64,000 nucleotides of DNA from Turnera subulata. Taxonomy: Eukaryota; Streptophyta; Magnoliopsida; Malpighiales; Passifloraceae. The translations under genes were made by a program, and so were the position numbers. The stretch is from positions 1 to 64,000 of the forward strand of contig JAKUCV010004435.1 of NCBI GenBank assembly GCA_028386065.3, read 5' to 3'. This document shows positions 1 through 13,200 of this stretch, in pieces (the first letter of the stretch is position 1; each line of letters starts with the position of its first letter). The notes below the pieces were generated by a model that ran no database searches, had not been told where the DNA came from, and worked only from the letters and a program-made list of their open reading frames with translations.

Positions 1-199
1 GGCCAATTGTGAGGGCAAAATCCCTCGCAAAATCCGTCACAAAAAAATCCCTCGCAAAATCCCTCGCAAACCCGTTTGTTAGGAGCATTTTTCTGACGCC
101 CAAAATCCGTCGCAAAATCCCTCACAAACGGATTTAGCGAGGGATTTCTTGCAAAATCCGTCGCAAAATCCCTCGCTAAATCCAGTTTTTCTAGTAGTG
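1..199 (-). mobile_element. Terminus of a CACTA (En/Spm) transposon
   Basis: The reverse complement of 185-199 reads CACTACTAGAAAAAC, the classic terminal inverted repeat of plant CACTA elements. From there to base 1 the sequence is a run of short subterminal repeats alternating GCGAGGGATTT and GCGACGGATTT in both orientations, the kind of array that the CACTA transposase binds. The other end and the transposase gene lie outside the window. The element ends inside the reverse-transcriptase frame of the gypsy element that starts at 200, so it inserted there. The 3-bp target duplication cannot be tested because the other junction is not visible. Confidence 0.88.
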
Positions 200-2773
200 A
201 GTGCTAAAGCCTCGAACAAACCTGCGTTAAAAAGAGACAAGGCCATGAAAACTCCTTATATCATGCAAGGAGGTTGGAGTTGGCCAGCTTGAAATAGCTT
301 CAATCTTGCTTGGATCTGCCATGATTTCTATGGATGAGACAATGTAGCCACGGAAAACAACATTATTTGTAAAGAAATGGCATTTCTTCAGGTTGGCATA
401 TAGCTTTTGCTCTCTCAAGGTCTGAAACACCTTGTGCAGATGATCCAAATGCTCTTCATGAGACCTGCTATAGACCAAAATATCATCGAAGTAGACAACA
501 ACAAATTTGCCCATGAATGGTCTAAAAACATGAGTCATTAGTCTCATAAAAGTGCTGGGAGCATTAGATAATCCGAATGGCATGACTAGCCACTCATATA
601 CGCCATTGCGAGTTTTGAAAACTGTCTTCCACTCATCTTCTGGCCTCATTCTAATTTGATGATAGCCACTGCGAAGGTTAATTTTAGAGAATACTTTAGC
701 TCCATGCAGTTGATCAAGAAGATCATCAAGTCGTGGGATAGGAAAACGATACTTGATGGTGATCTTATTGATTGCTCGGCTGTTAACACACATATGCCAT
801 GATCCATCTTTCTTTGGTACTAAAAGAGCTGGTACGGCACAAGGACTCATACTTTCACGTATTAATCCTTTAACCATAAGTTCTTCAACTTGTCGCTGCA
901 ATTCTTGGCTTTCTGTTGGATTCATCCGGTATGCTGCTTTATTAGGTAGGACTGCACCAGGAACTAGGTCGATACAATGCTAAATATCTCTTATAGGTGG
1001 CAAACCACCAGGAATATCTTCTGGAATTACGTTAGAAAATTGTTGAAATAGAGGCTGTACTGATGGATGCACTTGTTCCTGTGAAGACAAAGATTCCTCC
1101 ACAAAAATAAGAGCATAAATGTTTTCTTCCTCATGTATAACCTTCTTGACTTCTTTGCCAGAAAGCAAATTATTTTTCTTCCCTAAAATAGGTTTGAAAA
1201 TATTTTCCGGCTTTAGTGGTGCGAGAACAAACTTAACCCCATCTTTGATGAAGGTATATGTATTTTTGAATCCATCATGGATAGCTTTTCTATCATACTG
1301 CCATGGTCTACCCAAGAGCAAATGACAAGCATCCATAGGTACCACATCACACTAAATAACATCTTGATAATTTTTTCCAATGGAAAAATGCACTAAGCAT
1401 CGTTTTGTTACCTTGACATCGCCTCCCTTTTGTAACCACCGCAGTTTGTAAGGTTGTGGATTTGCTTCAGATTTCAGCTGCAATTTATCCACCATGTGAG
1501 TTGCTACAACATTTTTACAGCTTCCACTGTCGATGATGATGTCACAAACTTTGTTGTGCAAAGTGCAACGGGTGTGAAAAATGTTCCTTTGAAGCCAATC
1601 ACTAGCTTCAACTTCTGCCATAGTCAAGGCTCTTTGGATTACCAGAGAATCACCTTCATCAGTGTGGGTCACATCTTCCTCCTCGTGTTCTTCTTCATCT
1701 TCCTCTACGGTCTCCTCTTCAATGTCTTCTTCCAACAAAGAAACAATTTTTCGATTTGGGCAATCAGAAGCAATATGACCAAAACCATGACATTTGAAGC
1801 ACTGTCGAGAGTTGGCCTTGGGGGTTTGTTGTGTGGTTGACGAAGTTGAATTTTTAGCTCCAAAAGTTGGTTTAGGATTAGCCGTCTTTGGGGCAGCTAC
1901 TGACTTGTTGAGGCTAGAACTGCTTCCCCTGTTAAAGGGCTCTCGGTTAGAGACTTTGGAATTGGATCCTTGCCTCTCCTTGAACTGCTTTTCCACCTTG
2001 TTAGCAAGCTTCACAACTTCATTACAAGTCCAATAAGGCTGCAATTGGACAACATCACCAATTTCAGCTCGAAGTCCTCCAAGATACCGAGCTATTAGTT
2101 GTTCTTCGGGCTCGAGAACATCACAGCGTAGCATGAGATGATCAAACTCTGCTGTATATTCTTCCACGGACAGCTCTCTTTGCTTGAAATTATGATACTT
2201 AAGAAAAGCTTCTTGCCTAAAATTTTCAGGCAAATACTTCTGTTTAAGAACCTTCTTCATTTTTGCCCATGTGGAAATGGATGATTTTCCATCACGAGCT
2301 CTTTGTTTCATCAAGTGCTCCCACCAAATAGAAGCGTGTTTTCGTAGTTTTATCGCCACTAATTTCACCTTCACATTTTCAGGAACATCTTTGAACTCGA
2401 AAAATCTCTCGTCGGTATTTAACCAATCAAGAAAATCATCGGGTTGTAGTCTTCCTTCAAAATCAGGTATTTCTAACTTCATATTGAAGTCTTTGTGAAG
2501 ATTACGAGTACGAGGAAGTGGACAAAAAGGCACAACTCCCTCATCTGAAGCTTGGATTCTTTCTTGAGAAAAAGGATTAAAATCCTCATCCTCGTCGGAT
2601 GAATTATTGGCTATGATTTCAGGTCGTGTTTGTTCACGTTCCCGAATTTCATAGTCTCTAATTCGACCTTGCAGTTCTTGCACTTGCTTCCTTAATTCCT
2701 CCATTTGGATGTCACGCAATGTTGGCTCTTGGCTTGAAGTTCCAACAACACCTTTATCTTTTTTAGGTGCCAT
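200..2773 (-). pseudogene. Ty3/gypsy gag-pol polyprotein, disabled
   Basis: One minus-strand frame runs from an ATG at 2773 to the CACTA junction. In order it shows a retrotransposon gag domain, a CCHC zinc knuckle (CFKCHGFGHIASDC, about 1850-1740), an aspartic protease active site (IIDSGS, near 1530), the protease-to-RT linker (LLLGRPWQYDR) and a reverse transcriptase with the catalytic YFDDILVYS motif near 485. Three in-frame stops break it: TAG at about 1352, TAG at about 980 and TAA at about 227. RT homology (RRFVRGFST) resumes after the third stop and is cut at about 200 by the CACTA element. RNase H and integrase are absent from the window. It cannot move by itself. Confidence 0.92.
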
Positions 2774-2783
2774 GAAACCAAAT

Positions 2784-2797
2784 GCTCCGCTACCAAA
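2784..2797 (-). promoter_or_regulatory. Primer-binding site of the gypsy element
   Basis: The minus strand reads TTTGGTAGCGGAGC just upstream of the gag ATG at 2773 and just downstream of the presumed LTR end. It matches the plant initiator-tRNA-Met primer site TGGTATCAGAGC except at two positions. The copia element at 48943 carries the same variant. Confidence 0.6.
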
Positions 2798-2801
2798 TTG
2801 A

Positions 2802-3404
2802 TGTCGGACCAAAGAATGAAGTAAAGGGTACTTAGTTTGGATTTTGGGGTAACCAAGATATTTAAGGATACAGATTATCACCACCTTAAATATTTGGGTT
2901 TTGACACTCACTCTCACTAATTATCCTAGAGATACAGATTATCACCACTCAAAGAAAAATTAGAGAAAAGAGATAAGTGTTTTAGCTCAGAACTCAAGGA
3001 ATCCTCCTTAGAGCAAAGAACTGGAAAAAGAAAGAGTTAAAACTCTTTATGGAGAGAAAACTCTCAATGTTATTCACTCAATTCACTTTTTCCTTAAACC
3101 TTACAACTGCATGTATATTTATAGGCTAGGTTGTCTACCTTCCATGCACATGCAAATTACAAAAATACACTGCTAGCACATCATGCTTATTTTGTTCACA
3201 CTTAGCATTATAGGTGGCGGCAAACTTTGTTTCACAAAGTCTAAATTCACCTACTGCATTGTCTTTGAAATATTCTAAGTCTAAATTCACCTACTGCATT
3301 ATTTGTTCAAAGTCTTCACCTACTAAAGATTTGCCATACTTGTGTAGCCTGCAAATCTTGAATGGCAGGTTGTAAACCATGAGAAAAAACTTTCACCTTT
3401 CACA
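2802..3404 (-). repeat. Probable 5' LTR of the gypsy element
   Basis: The segment lies between the primer-binding site and non-element sequence. On the plus strand it begins TGTCGGACC and I place its end at TTTCACA, which would give a TG...CA LTR of about 600 bp. A TATA box (minus strand CTATAAATA near 3115-3125) fits LTR transcription toward gag. A 24-bp direct repeat (copies near 3236 and 3280) lies inside it. The second LTR is not in the window, so the outer border is a guess. Confidence 0.5.
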
Positions 3405-3750
3405 TTAGCACCTACGTCATTAAGTCATACCATTGAAATGATAATTTAAGGTGTACCGAGGGAATTGATATTCATAATTAGGCTTAGGTTAATTAGATAA
3501 AAGTATGAAAAGAAACTAATTTTATTTTAAGTCATGGAATTCGAACAAATAGTCCTTAGATGGGAAGCACTTAGGTAATTAGTATTAAATCGGCATATCA
3601 CTAAATAATATTGTTCAATATGATAAATAAAAAGATAATGTGGAGCAGTTCTCAAAAACAAAAACAAAAAATCTTAGTCAATAAAGAAATGACATCAAGA
3701 TTTATCGAATTTATGATTAAAAATCCTAATATATGAGGAAGCTCACTTTT

Positions 3751-4086
3751 AATTTAGAGAATCAAAAGACCGACAGACATGCAGGTCCTCTCTTGTGTTT
3801 AGTAGCCTGCACTTATCTCTCGCAGGCATGCAGGGGTTTTTCGTGCGGTTCAGGTTTTATTATAACGTGATTGGCAGGTCCGTCTCTGGCAAGTATATCG
3901 TGAAGTTAACCGTTGTGTTGATTGATTAGCCCATTTTGCTTCCTCTATTCCACTTAGGGTTTCTCATTTTGTGTAACCTTCTAATGGTTGTCTTTCTTTG
4001 CTCCACTCTAATATAATTGGGACTACTGTCCCTCGTTTCGTTCCCACTATAACCCCATCCAGATAAAAAAATTTAGAGGAATCAAA
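3751..4086 (+). mobile_element. 5'-truncated LINE, RNase H 3' end, with target-site duplications
   Basis: About 300 bp between direct repeats: 3751-3766 AATTTAGAGAATCAAA and 4070-4086 AATTTAGAGGAATCAAA. The plus strand encodes the end of a plant LINE RNase H domain: RDWQVRLWQV, then YREVNRCVD, a stop where W is expected, then LAHFASSIPL (about 3865-3955). The 3' end is an A-run at 4064-4070. Structure and duplications fit target-primed reverse transcription. The same RNase H ending occurs in the LINE at 61886-62167. Confidence 0.85.
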
Positions 4087-5564
4087 TAAATATTTTTTAA
4101 GAAACTAACCAGTTATATATCTAAATTTTTGGTTCTATAGTTGAGCTGCTAGCTCTCTAGAGGTTTTGCTCGTGAAAAAAAGTGAATTAATGAATATATT
4201 TGCTAACTAACGCTGACTGCATAGATATTGGTTTGTGATTTCTACATTTGGTTTTAGAGTCAAAGCTTGTATTGCTAGATGTGTAGACCTTATCTCCTAC
4301 TTTTAGTTGATTGTATGTTCTTAATGTCAGGATGCTAAGAACTTGTTTTAGTTGGTTTTTTGGTTTGATTTCTATGAATGTTATGTTATATGTGCCCAAA
4401 AAAAAATAATTTTGGTAGTGAAGAGTTACTAATTTCTGCCTTGGGTACATAAAACAAACGGTCCATACTTTTTGAACGAGTATTACTAATTAGTAAAAGA
4501 ATAAAACCACCAAGTTTTATAGGTCCTGTTAAACTCTAATTTGGGTTAATTAGTTGGGAAAGATCTCGAAATAATAAGCCCAAAAAAGGTTTAAATCCTA
4601 GAATAAAGATGTATCATTTTTGAAAAGACAATGACAATTGTTTGATTTGTACTTTTGTGCATGTGGCAAACGAGGGCACGCAAGATCCCTAACATCAAAA
4701 CAAATTAAGCAGCTTCCGTTGGCCAATATATCCTTTTCCTAGCTAATACTTTTCTTCTTCTTCTTCTTCTTTTTTGTTTTTTCGAAAGAAGAAAATCTTT
4801 TTCCTCAATATACTTAAATAACACTTAAAGGTATGTCCTTTTTTACTTGCCAAATCTTGACTCTTAATTGGAGAACCTCTCCATTTGTACATCATCCTCT
4901 ATAAACTCACCACCACCAACCAAACCCCAAACCCCAAAAAAAAAAAAAAAAGAGAAAAAGAAAAATGAGATCATGCCTGTCAAGTACCGTCACGTCTCTT
5001 TCTTTCTTCATTTCCACACCACAAATCTCTCCAAAATATCCCGATAATTCAAGCTTCATTATCTCTCGGGATGGCATTTTCGTTAATACAGGCAGTAAGA
5101 GCCCATTAGGGGGGGAAGAAGAAAAAGGACACAAAGTGGAGAAGTGTCTCATCAAGTAGGGGCCCACAGGGCTACTGTAGGTAATGTACCCCCTGGTTTC
5201 TAGAGGCCACGTGTTCCAGTTCCCTTTTCGTGTTTGGAAAAAGCGTTGCACGCGGCTAGGGGGGTGTGAAGGGGGCGCGTGAGGGGCGGGGGTTGTGTGT
5301 TAGTAGTTTTTTTGCGTGGGGTCGTGCGTCATTATTGACAGGTGAAAGAAAGTTCCGGTGATTTTTATTGCAACGGTCCTGCAAACCCCCTCTTCCTTAA
5401 TTTTCTCAGTCGCAGTTATCCCGCCCGTGGCGCGCCTGCGCAGGCAAACATTAATTAATGCGAACAACACACAGTTGAGTTGAGGAAAAAATAAAATAAA
5501 ATAAATAATCTTTGTAAATTTCATTTTTTTTTTATGAGAGAAGACTGTAATTTTTTTGTGTTCA

Positions 5565-5617
5565 ACACAAATAGGATGGTTTGATAAAAAAAAAAAAAAA
5601 CACACAAATAGGATGGT
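5565..5617 (+). repeat. 16-bp direct repeat flanking a 21-bp TTGAT-A(n) insert
   Basis: ACACAAATAGGATGGT at 5565-5580 is repeated exactly at 5602-5617. Between them lie only TTGAT, a long A-run and one C. The layout equals a target-site duplication around the last bases and poly(A) tail of a retroposon. Confidence 0.8.
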
Positions 5618-7556
5618 AATTGTATATAGTTAAAATTTTATATAGTTACTCTAGCAACTTTATTTTACATCCAAATTATTTAAATAAACTAACACCAAAG
5701 AGATTAAACTTATAATCTTCTAGAATCCAATTCGTTACTACACAAGTTTTGACGTAATATTTGCCTGATTAGAATTTGAGAAATTAGTCATTCTGATATG
5801 GGAGAGTATACGATTTTATATAAACACCCTAATTTTTAAAATGAATATAATGTAATTACTAGGATAATTCTCTTTTCCATCATTTCTGAAAAATTTTCAG
5901 CTAGTACCTTCCATCAAGCTTTGCCAATTAAAATCGCGGAATTAGTTATTTTCTATCAAAGAGACAAACCATTAGATAGACATCCTAATTTTTTTCATGA
6001 ATCGAAATTTGCAATATCGACTGGAAGTAATAAATTAGAACATTAATTAATCATCATGATACCACCGCCGATGATGTAAATAAATACAGAAACATCGGTG
6101 GCGTGGTTGTAAACATGCTGCATGAATTCCATGATGAACAAGATTAGTAATTCAAGCCAATTCTTCCATGAACTATGAAAAGAAATTCCATTATGTGGCA
6201 CAAAAACAGTCACACATTTTTGCGATTTATTAGACTTAAAAATTGAATTGACTAATTGAACTGTACACTTTTAGGCCAAGTACGAAAGTCAACTTGAACC
6301 ATGGAGGTCAAGCGAAGTGAAGAGCCTTGGATTATGGCAATTCTAGATTATGATACTTAAGATTATGACGGCCCAAACTTATAGTAAGAAATCTAAACCG
6401 GGATGGTATAAATCTAGCCATAATAAAGAAAAAGGTTAATACAAAGAACATGATAAAATAGATATTGCGAAATAAATAGAGTATGTGGCTGAACCAAAAA
6501 ATCTAGTAAGATTAGTATAAAATATTCAATTAGAGTATGTGCCAGCCACCCTATAATTATTACATACAATCTTGGCTTGTATTGAGTAGATAGATCTTTT
6601 TTAATTGGCAATTTTTCTCGTCTCTACCAACACTCATTTCGATGGCATCTGCTTGCAAGTGAGAGAATAGGAGATTTTCACAAGATGGAAACCGGGTAGA
6701 ACCAATTTTTGGTTTTGAATCTGATAATAATAGCTCCAAGATTTAAGAATCTGATCCAGGTTTGGGATGTGGAAACTATTACTACCATATGTGGCAGATC
6801 TAAATGTTCACACTTTGGCACAATAATCAAATAGATAAAAAGGTTTATGTTTATTGGAATAGTCAACATGGAATTGACTTTTCTTGGGCATCATTTCAGG
6901 AATACTCCTTAGGATTTATAAAAAGAACATATTTGCCGGCTCTTTGTTTCGCCCAATCATGTCAGAAGTCAATGAATATTAATAGGCAAAAACACCACGT
7001 CAATGTGCTAAAAAATTGAACGTCAATTATTTTCAAACTAAATAGTTTTGTTTCCTCCTTACTTTGTCATAGTCAACGAGATCTTGCCTCTATATAAGAT
7101 TCAAGTTGTTCGTGCAAAATAGATTCCTATAAGGACTCATTGCATTGCTACTCTCTAGTAATCTGTGGTTTTTCCTGGGCGATATTGCTTAGATCTGTTT
7201 GTGCACGATATATACATTAATTACTCATACTCATTACACTTCATAATATTAGAAGAGATAGGAGAGCATAAGTAAAAAGTATTTACCACATAAAAGGCTG
7301 TATCAGAATAAAAAAAATATTTTCGTTGTAAATTTTTTTGAGATTTTTTTTGGTAGTTAAATTAGAAAAATGATTTGCCGAGAAAAAAAGAGGAAACAAT
7401 GTTTTTATCTATCCTTTCTAGGGTTATTCTTTTTAAAAAGATGCATAATTGCTATACAATAGCAGCCCATACTTTGCTACAAGTTGACCTTGGGTCAACA
7501 GACCTATATGGATCCACACGAAAAATCAAAGCCCAAAACATCTACATGATGAGCCT

Positions 7557-7605
7557 GGGCCGTGCTAATTTTTTTTTTTTGATACAAAGGGCCGTGCTAA
7601 TTTTT
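7557..7605 (-). repeat. 17-bp direct repeat flanking a 15-bp insert, minus orientation
   Basis: GGGCCGTGCTAATTTTT occurs at 7557-7573 and again at 7589-7605. The insert read on the minus strand is TTTGTATC followed by A residues, so it is the mirror image of the other A-tailed inserts in this window. Confidence 0.78.
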
Positions 7606-7649
7606 GACTTACAGAATTGTTAGAACTTGGAACAAAATAGTACACCTCT

Positions 7650-8281
7650 CTTGTGTTTCTCTAACAAAGAAGGGTACAAAAAAGCGAGGGAAATCACACT
7701 CTCTTTGGTTCGGAGTCAGGACTGTCCGTAAATGTAAGGCCTCAGGTACATCAAAATTCAGTTTCTAATGGGAATTTATCTACATGTGCACGATCTTACG
7801 TTTTTTTGTTGGGGATTCCTGTTTGTGTACTTTATGCTGTTTTAGTCATTTTAGATGGTTATATGGCTCGGTAATTTCTGGCATAATATGTGTTTTTTCG
7901 GTTGTGGGTAAACATTTTTTCCCTTTCTTTGAAGTGGGTTTTGCTTCGATTTCATGGTAGCATACGGTTGCTGTGCGTTTTTGGGCTTTTGAACAAGAGG
8001 ATCACATAAACTGGTTCATATGGAGTCATTTGGTTATTTCAACAAACACCTTCTTGTCATGAAAAGTTAATGTGGTGGATGTGATATTACTGGGTCTGGG
8101 TTTCATGTTCATGTGCCCCCTTGCACCTTATTTACTTCTTTTATTGAAAGGCATGTTTTATTGGTACTGCATTGTTGAGTTGATGGTTTAGTTTTATTGT
8201 TTGTTCATATTGATATTAGTTAGTGTCTTCACGTGAACATTGCTAGTATTCCTTGCTTTCTAGCAGGTGTGAGACGGTTTC
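7650..8281 (+). other. Upstream region and probable 5' UTR with intron of TEN1
   Basis: A donor-like CAG/GTACAT near 7745 and an acceptor TTTCTAGCAG ending near 8266 suggest a noncoding first exon and a 5' UTR intron of about 520 bp in front of the TEN1 ATG at 8282. This is inferred from splice signals only. Confidence 0.35.
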
Positions 8282-10237
8282 ATGGCAATCCCATCCATTA
8301 AATCTGGGGCATTGGTGACTTTGCCTGAGCTACGTCCTTCATCTCCTTTCTTTAACCAAGGAGCTTCACTTAGAGTCACTGGAAAGTAAGTCTTTTTGAG
8401 CTTCAAATCTTGTGCTGGTCTTTCAATACATTTGTTAATGGGCCAGTGTTGCTCATTCTTTTCTTGATAAAATATTACCAGCTTGGACTCCTTTTGAGAT
8501 GTTGTTTTCGTCCTTAGGCTTATTATCTCAATATGTAACAACTTTTGACATTTGGATTATGCAATATTTTGTTATTTTCTTGGAAATTGAGTAGTGGTTT
8601 CACAAATGGTATATGCATTCAAGTGAGAAGGCATTGATCGCAACATTTTAGTGTGTTCGGAGGTATTACAGGACATGGAAACAAAATTTGGCATGGTAGT
8701 ACTTGTGGTCATTTGGATAACCGTGTACAAAAGTAGTAAAATGGTGATGCTCCTTCATTAAATTTTATTTTTGGATATATAGACACCAGAGCCGTGGGAG
8801 GGCTTTTGGAGCTAATCTGGTGATTTTTGAATGGTTGGATATGGTTCCGATGACTGCATGGGTGTGGAGTTGGTAGTGCGGTGAAGCTGGAGGTGAGACC
8901 GGATAGGAGGTAAGGATGTCATCATGCAGTTATGTTCCATGCAAGGGCCAACTCCATGTGTAGTATTAGTAAAGTGGCGGTAATCATGAGAGTTAGATGC
9001 ATATTGATCTAGTGACATGGCATGATGATGTTCATTGCCCTTATGAGATAGTGACGGCATGACCAGAGGGCAGCAGCAGTATTGGCAATCGTTGCCTGTG
9101 GTTGGGATGGGCTCGTTTGTAATGATTATCCGTTTCCCTGCACTTTTTGGAATTAGCTGCTACTGACTATTGAGTTTTGGAAATGAACAGCCGAAGGAAC
9201 GTCAGATCTCTTGGAACTATCAAATCCTGAAAATTGTTGCCTTCATTTTGGATCCAGTTTATTGGGTATATATTAAATACAGTTAGATCCAAGTACTTAT
9301 TCTTAAATATGGTGCTGGGATTACTAGATTTTGAGAGTTCTGCTAAAAGCTGTTACGTGATTGGTGATAGTGTTCATATGTTCCTCCTTGATACTGTTTT
9401 GCCTGCTAGAGTTTCAATTGCAGCATAATGCAAATTGAGGTTTTCTTTTCACATGCCTGTTGAATAGTTTTAGGTTTATTCACAAGAAAACAGATTTGTG
9501 CCCTTTCCAAGGCATCCTTAGTTGTGCAGTCTCTTCTTCATACAAAGTTGAGTGGAATCTGTTGGCTTTGCTTCTTAGGGGACTTTTTTTTTTTCCTTGT
9601 TGGTTAACTTACATATTATGAAGAATTTTCTTTGTATCATGGTATTGTTTTACCAAGTACATAGCTGAAAAATATTGAATGGGTGATTAAGTTTGATCCG
9701 TTTGTTTTTACTTGGCATTGAGGTTCCCAACTGGATTAATAATTGAAAAAGGTCAACACTTTTATACAGTTATGCTTATCCCGTCATTGTTGGTTGTACT
9801 GGTAGGAGAGCTGAATAATTGAAAATACATGGCAACGTACTGTGACATTATTGAAAATCTTCAATCTGTTGCTTCCTACCCAGGCTACAAGAATATACAG
9901 TTGAGACAGCCATTGCTATCATTGCCGACGGAAATGCCATCTTACCGGTAGACACCCAGCACTTAAGGGACCTCAGCTTTCGGATTGGCTCCATCTATCA
10001 GTTCATTGGTGAACTTCTTATTCAACCCGGTGATAAGGTGCGGTGTTAATTTACGGGATCAATTGTTGCTGCAATGTTCTTTTTCTTGCACTATTCATGG
10101 TGTGGTTTCTGTTTTAGGCAATGTTGCAGGCACGTGTAGGAAGGAATGTTGATGGCATTGATCTCAACCTCTATCATCAATCTCTACAGCTACTAAGACA
10201 GTTTCAAGCTGACCACATAAAGAGTTCTTCAACTTGA
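8282..10237 (+). CDS. TEN1: CST complex subunit TEN1
   Basis: Three coding exons, 8282-8385, 9884-10037 and 10118-10237, join in phase with GT-AG borders to give 125 residues, the usual size of plant TEN1. The protein starts MAIPSIKSGALVTL, continues LRVTGKLQEYTVETAIA and FRIGSIYQFIGELL, and ends in ARVGRNVDGIDLNLY followed by QSLQLLRQF. I recognise this as the single OB-fold protein that joins CTC1 and STN1 in the CST complex, which binds single-stranded telomeric DNA and assists lagging-strand fill-in in the nucleus. The ATG follows an in-phase exon start and begins the conserved N-terminus. Intron 1 is long (1498 bp) and its open frames (for example 8812-9060 minus) are not coding. Function is by family recognition only. 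Confidence 0.9.
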
Positions 10238-13200
10238 TGCAAATTGAGGATTTGGTAGATCAGTGTAGAAAAAGTTTCATCAGGTGACAGAGAATTTCGT
10301 AGAACTTGCATATTCTACATTGACACATAACTTCTCTTACCTAGAGTATAACAAAGTTGACCCAACTTTCCATTTTCTACATTAAGAACTGATTGAGCTG
10401 TCAACTAGTAACATCAAAACCCTGATGCTGTGAGTTTTTAAATTTCCCTTTTTCTTTCATAGACTATTGACTCCAAAACAGTAACAACACCTTGGAAAAG
10501 TATTTCCTCGTCGTGGTCGGTTCGTAGGTAAACAATGCTCCTAACAATCTTTCTAAGCAGAATTCAAATTACACCATCCCATGTAGCTAAAAGAGAACTG
10601 TTTGCTCGTTATAAGGGACTACTATTATTGAAGGGTGTGATGGCTATTGCTTTCGTGTCGTATTCTATGTGAAATTTTGTTCGGCAACTCTTTGTCATGT
10701 AGTGCAACAAATATCAGAAATGATCTGTCGTCAAGGCAAAGATCTCTTTAATGGCAATCATGATAATTAAAGGTGGAGATGCTTCACTAGAAGAAGGAAA
10801 ACAGAAGACGTTCATGATAATTCCCAGGAAATGATGATAGCGACATTACATGTTCTACCACTTCATGTCAAATAATGCGTGCTGGTTTATATCATTACCA
10901 TTTGGGTAGCAATGCCTCAATTTGCTATGATCATGATCATATATACCATGGAAAACGAGGTTTTCATGGCATATTTGGTGTTAGGGTGAAGCTAATCCAA
11001 TGCAATTTCTGAATTATCTTTGAAAATGAGATGTTCTACAAAACGTATTGCAATTTGCAATAGTTAAAGTACACATGCTGTCTTAAAAATTGCCATATAC
11101 ACATCATATGAATATGAATATCTGCCTTTAGTCCTTACAAAAACAACAACTCCAACTCAAGTGGGCGAGCATTTGGCCAATGAGGTGGGCATTTGTTGCA
11201 AGGACGGAACTTTATTTATTACACATCCAGCTACTTGATTCGCTAAGCTAGTCTAGGAATATACGACACAGAGATATAGACACAAAGGAAGGAAGAAGAT
11301 GCTCACTAGTTACTAGTATAAGAAATTCCAAGCTAGTATCCCATGTAGAAATTGTCTGAAAATAAATTGCACATCCAACTTTTCTCTTTTCATCAACTTG
11401 TGAACTTACTTATATGATGGTGACCTCTCACTAAAAATGTCACTAGCAATGCAAACTTCATGTGCACCAGTTGCAATATTACCAAAAGCAATACTACCAT
11501 CAACTTCTATCTGGCAATGCCCCCACCCCACTGCCTTGACTCTTGGCACCAATATAACCAAGCTGGTTCATTTTTCTCCTCGTTTTGCTTTCGCACCGGT
11601 ATCCTAAGTGAATCCGCAATCCAAAATAATCCGGATTGAGATAGGATCAAAACCATAAAAATTACCTCGATTAAATTAGAACAACTCCAGCCAACGAAAT
11701 TTTGGTTCCTTTCTACCTCTATCATTGCCTGTTGATTCAAATCTATATTTTTTCATCAATGCCACAAAACAAACCAAACAACCCAAATTATTGCATTATA
11801 AAAATCATAAACCCTAGATTAGTCACGGGAAGCAAGTCATACTATACTGGGGCTACAAAAAAAGTGGATAGACTTTGGTCGTCACCTACCAATTGGAAAA
11901 AGAAGACCCTCCTCCATTGTCCCATTGTGGCAGTCTCTGGAAGTTTACATGTCTTTATCCGCTGCACCGCCCCACATGTGATTGCTGGTTGCTGACGTGG
12001 AATTTCCTGATTGGAAGGGTAGGGATTGTATGGGATACTCGGGCCCATATAATCACTGCTCCTCCACCTATGCCACCGACTTCATCATGAATCCATGATG
12101 TGGTTTTTTTACTTCTTTGATACTGCTGTGTTTAGTAAACAGTAATAAATACCAGTAAGTAGTAATGTGTATCACATGTATCTGGGATACGAGTAAGCAG
12201 TTTGACTCCCAAGCCATAGAGGGTTGACACGTATGGACCTTTTTCCGCATAGTAGGGCTTAAAAGTTGATTAAAGGAATGGCTAAAAAAAATGATCCAGC
12301 TAATCATTTTGAACATTCTTTTATGTAATACATCTCTTTCTGCCCAACTAGATGATTCGTTCATTGATGATTCAATACCCACATTGTTGAAGAAATTTCT
12401 TTACCACAAGTTAAAAAGATCTTTTAACTCTAAAATATTCATGTAATGTAGAATTTGGATACATACATGATTTGTAATGTATTCATATGATGTAGGATTG
12501 CATGATTTCAAAAAAAATTATTACCCTCACCGTGTATTACAATAAATTTCTTTATTTTTTTATTTTAAGAATATTTTTAATTTTTTTATTAATTATGATA
12601 TCACATGTAAATTCTAGAGCACCATAGAATTTGTGGGATTGCCATAAATACGTACATTTTGTATAGAAAGAGACCAGAATCATGGAAAAAAACTTAAATT
12701 TTTATTTATTTGCCGACAAGCATATCAATTCAGGCTAATTTATTGGGGCATAAAATTTTCAAGCAGCAAGGAAATGAGGAGAGGAAAAAAGGAAAACGAA
12801 TTTGTCTTGTCACCTAGCTTTAGATGTAAAGATTTGTCATTCAAATCAATTAAAGTGGCTCATTGTTTGCTATATGCCACATCCCAAAGGAGAATAACAA
12901 TTAATGGAGAAGAAAATTATTCCTCCAAGGAAAACAACCTAAACCTCACCATTTTATGTTGTCTTTTTCAAACTAGCTAGTAGGGTTTAGGGATCATATG
13001 GTTGGTTTAACTACTAACACATTCAATGCGTTCTCAAGGAGGAAGATGACATGAACCAGAAAAGTTTCCCATTCTTTGGACCCACTAGGGAAAAACAATG
13101 GGTCTTGAGTCATTTCTTGGAGTCATGACTTCTTCTCCTAGCACCAAAAAAAGCACTGGTCAATTACCATATTATTTTAGGTTTGATATATGGGACCAAC

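Larger units (their letters stand above)
4087..7640. other. Gene-poor AT-rich intergenic stretch
   Basis: I see no credible gene here. The few open frames (for example 4965-5159 plus and 5300-5605 minus) are short, low in complexity and match no family I know. Visible landmarks are a CTT microsatellite near 4753-4770, a 16-base A-run near 4940, a G-box-like CACGTG near 5209, and two short A-run insertions with direct repeats (separate entries at 5565 and 7557). A LINE-like tail TATGTGCCC plus A-run occurs near 4390, but I could not find a target duplication for it. Confidence 0.6.

Noticed and set aside
4965..5159. Small 64-codon gene after a TATA-like motif
   Set aside because: Low-complexity Ser-rich translation with no family match and no supporting splice or regulatory pattern.
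12068..12382. 104-codon minus frame as a gene
   Set aside because: No domain, no splice context, and ordinary intergenic composition.
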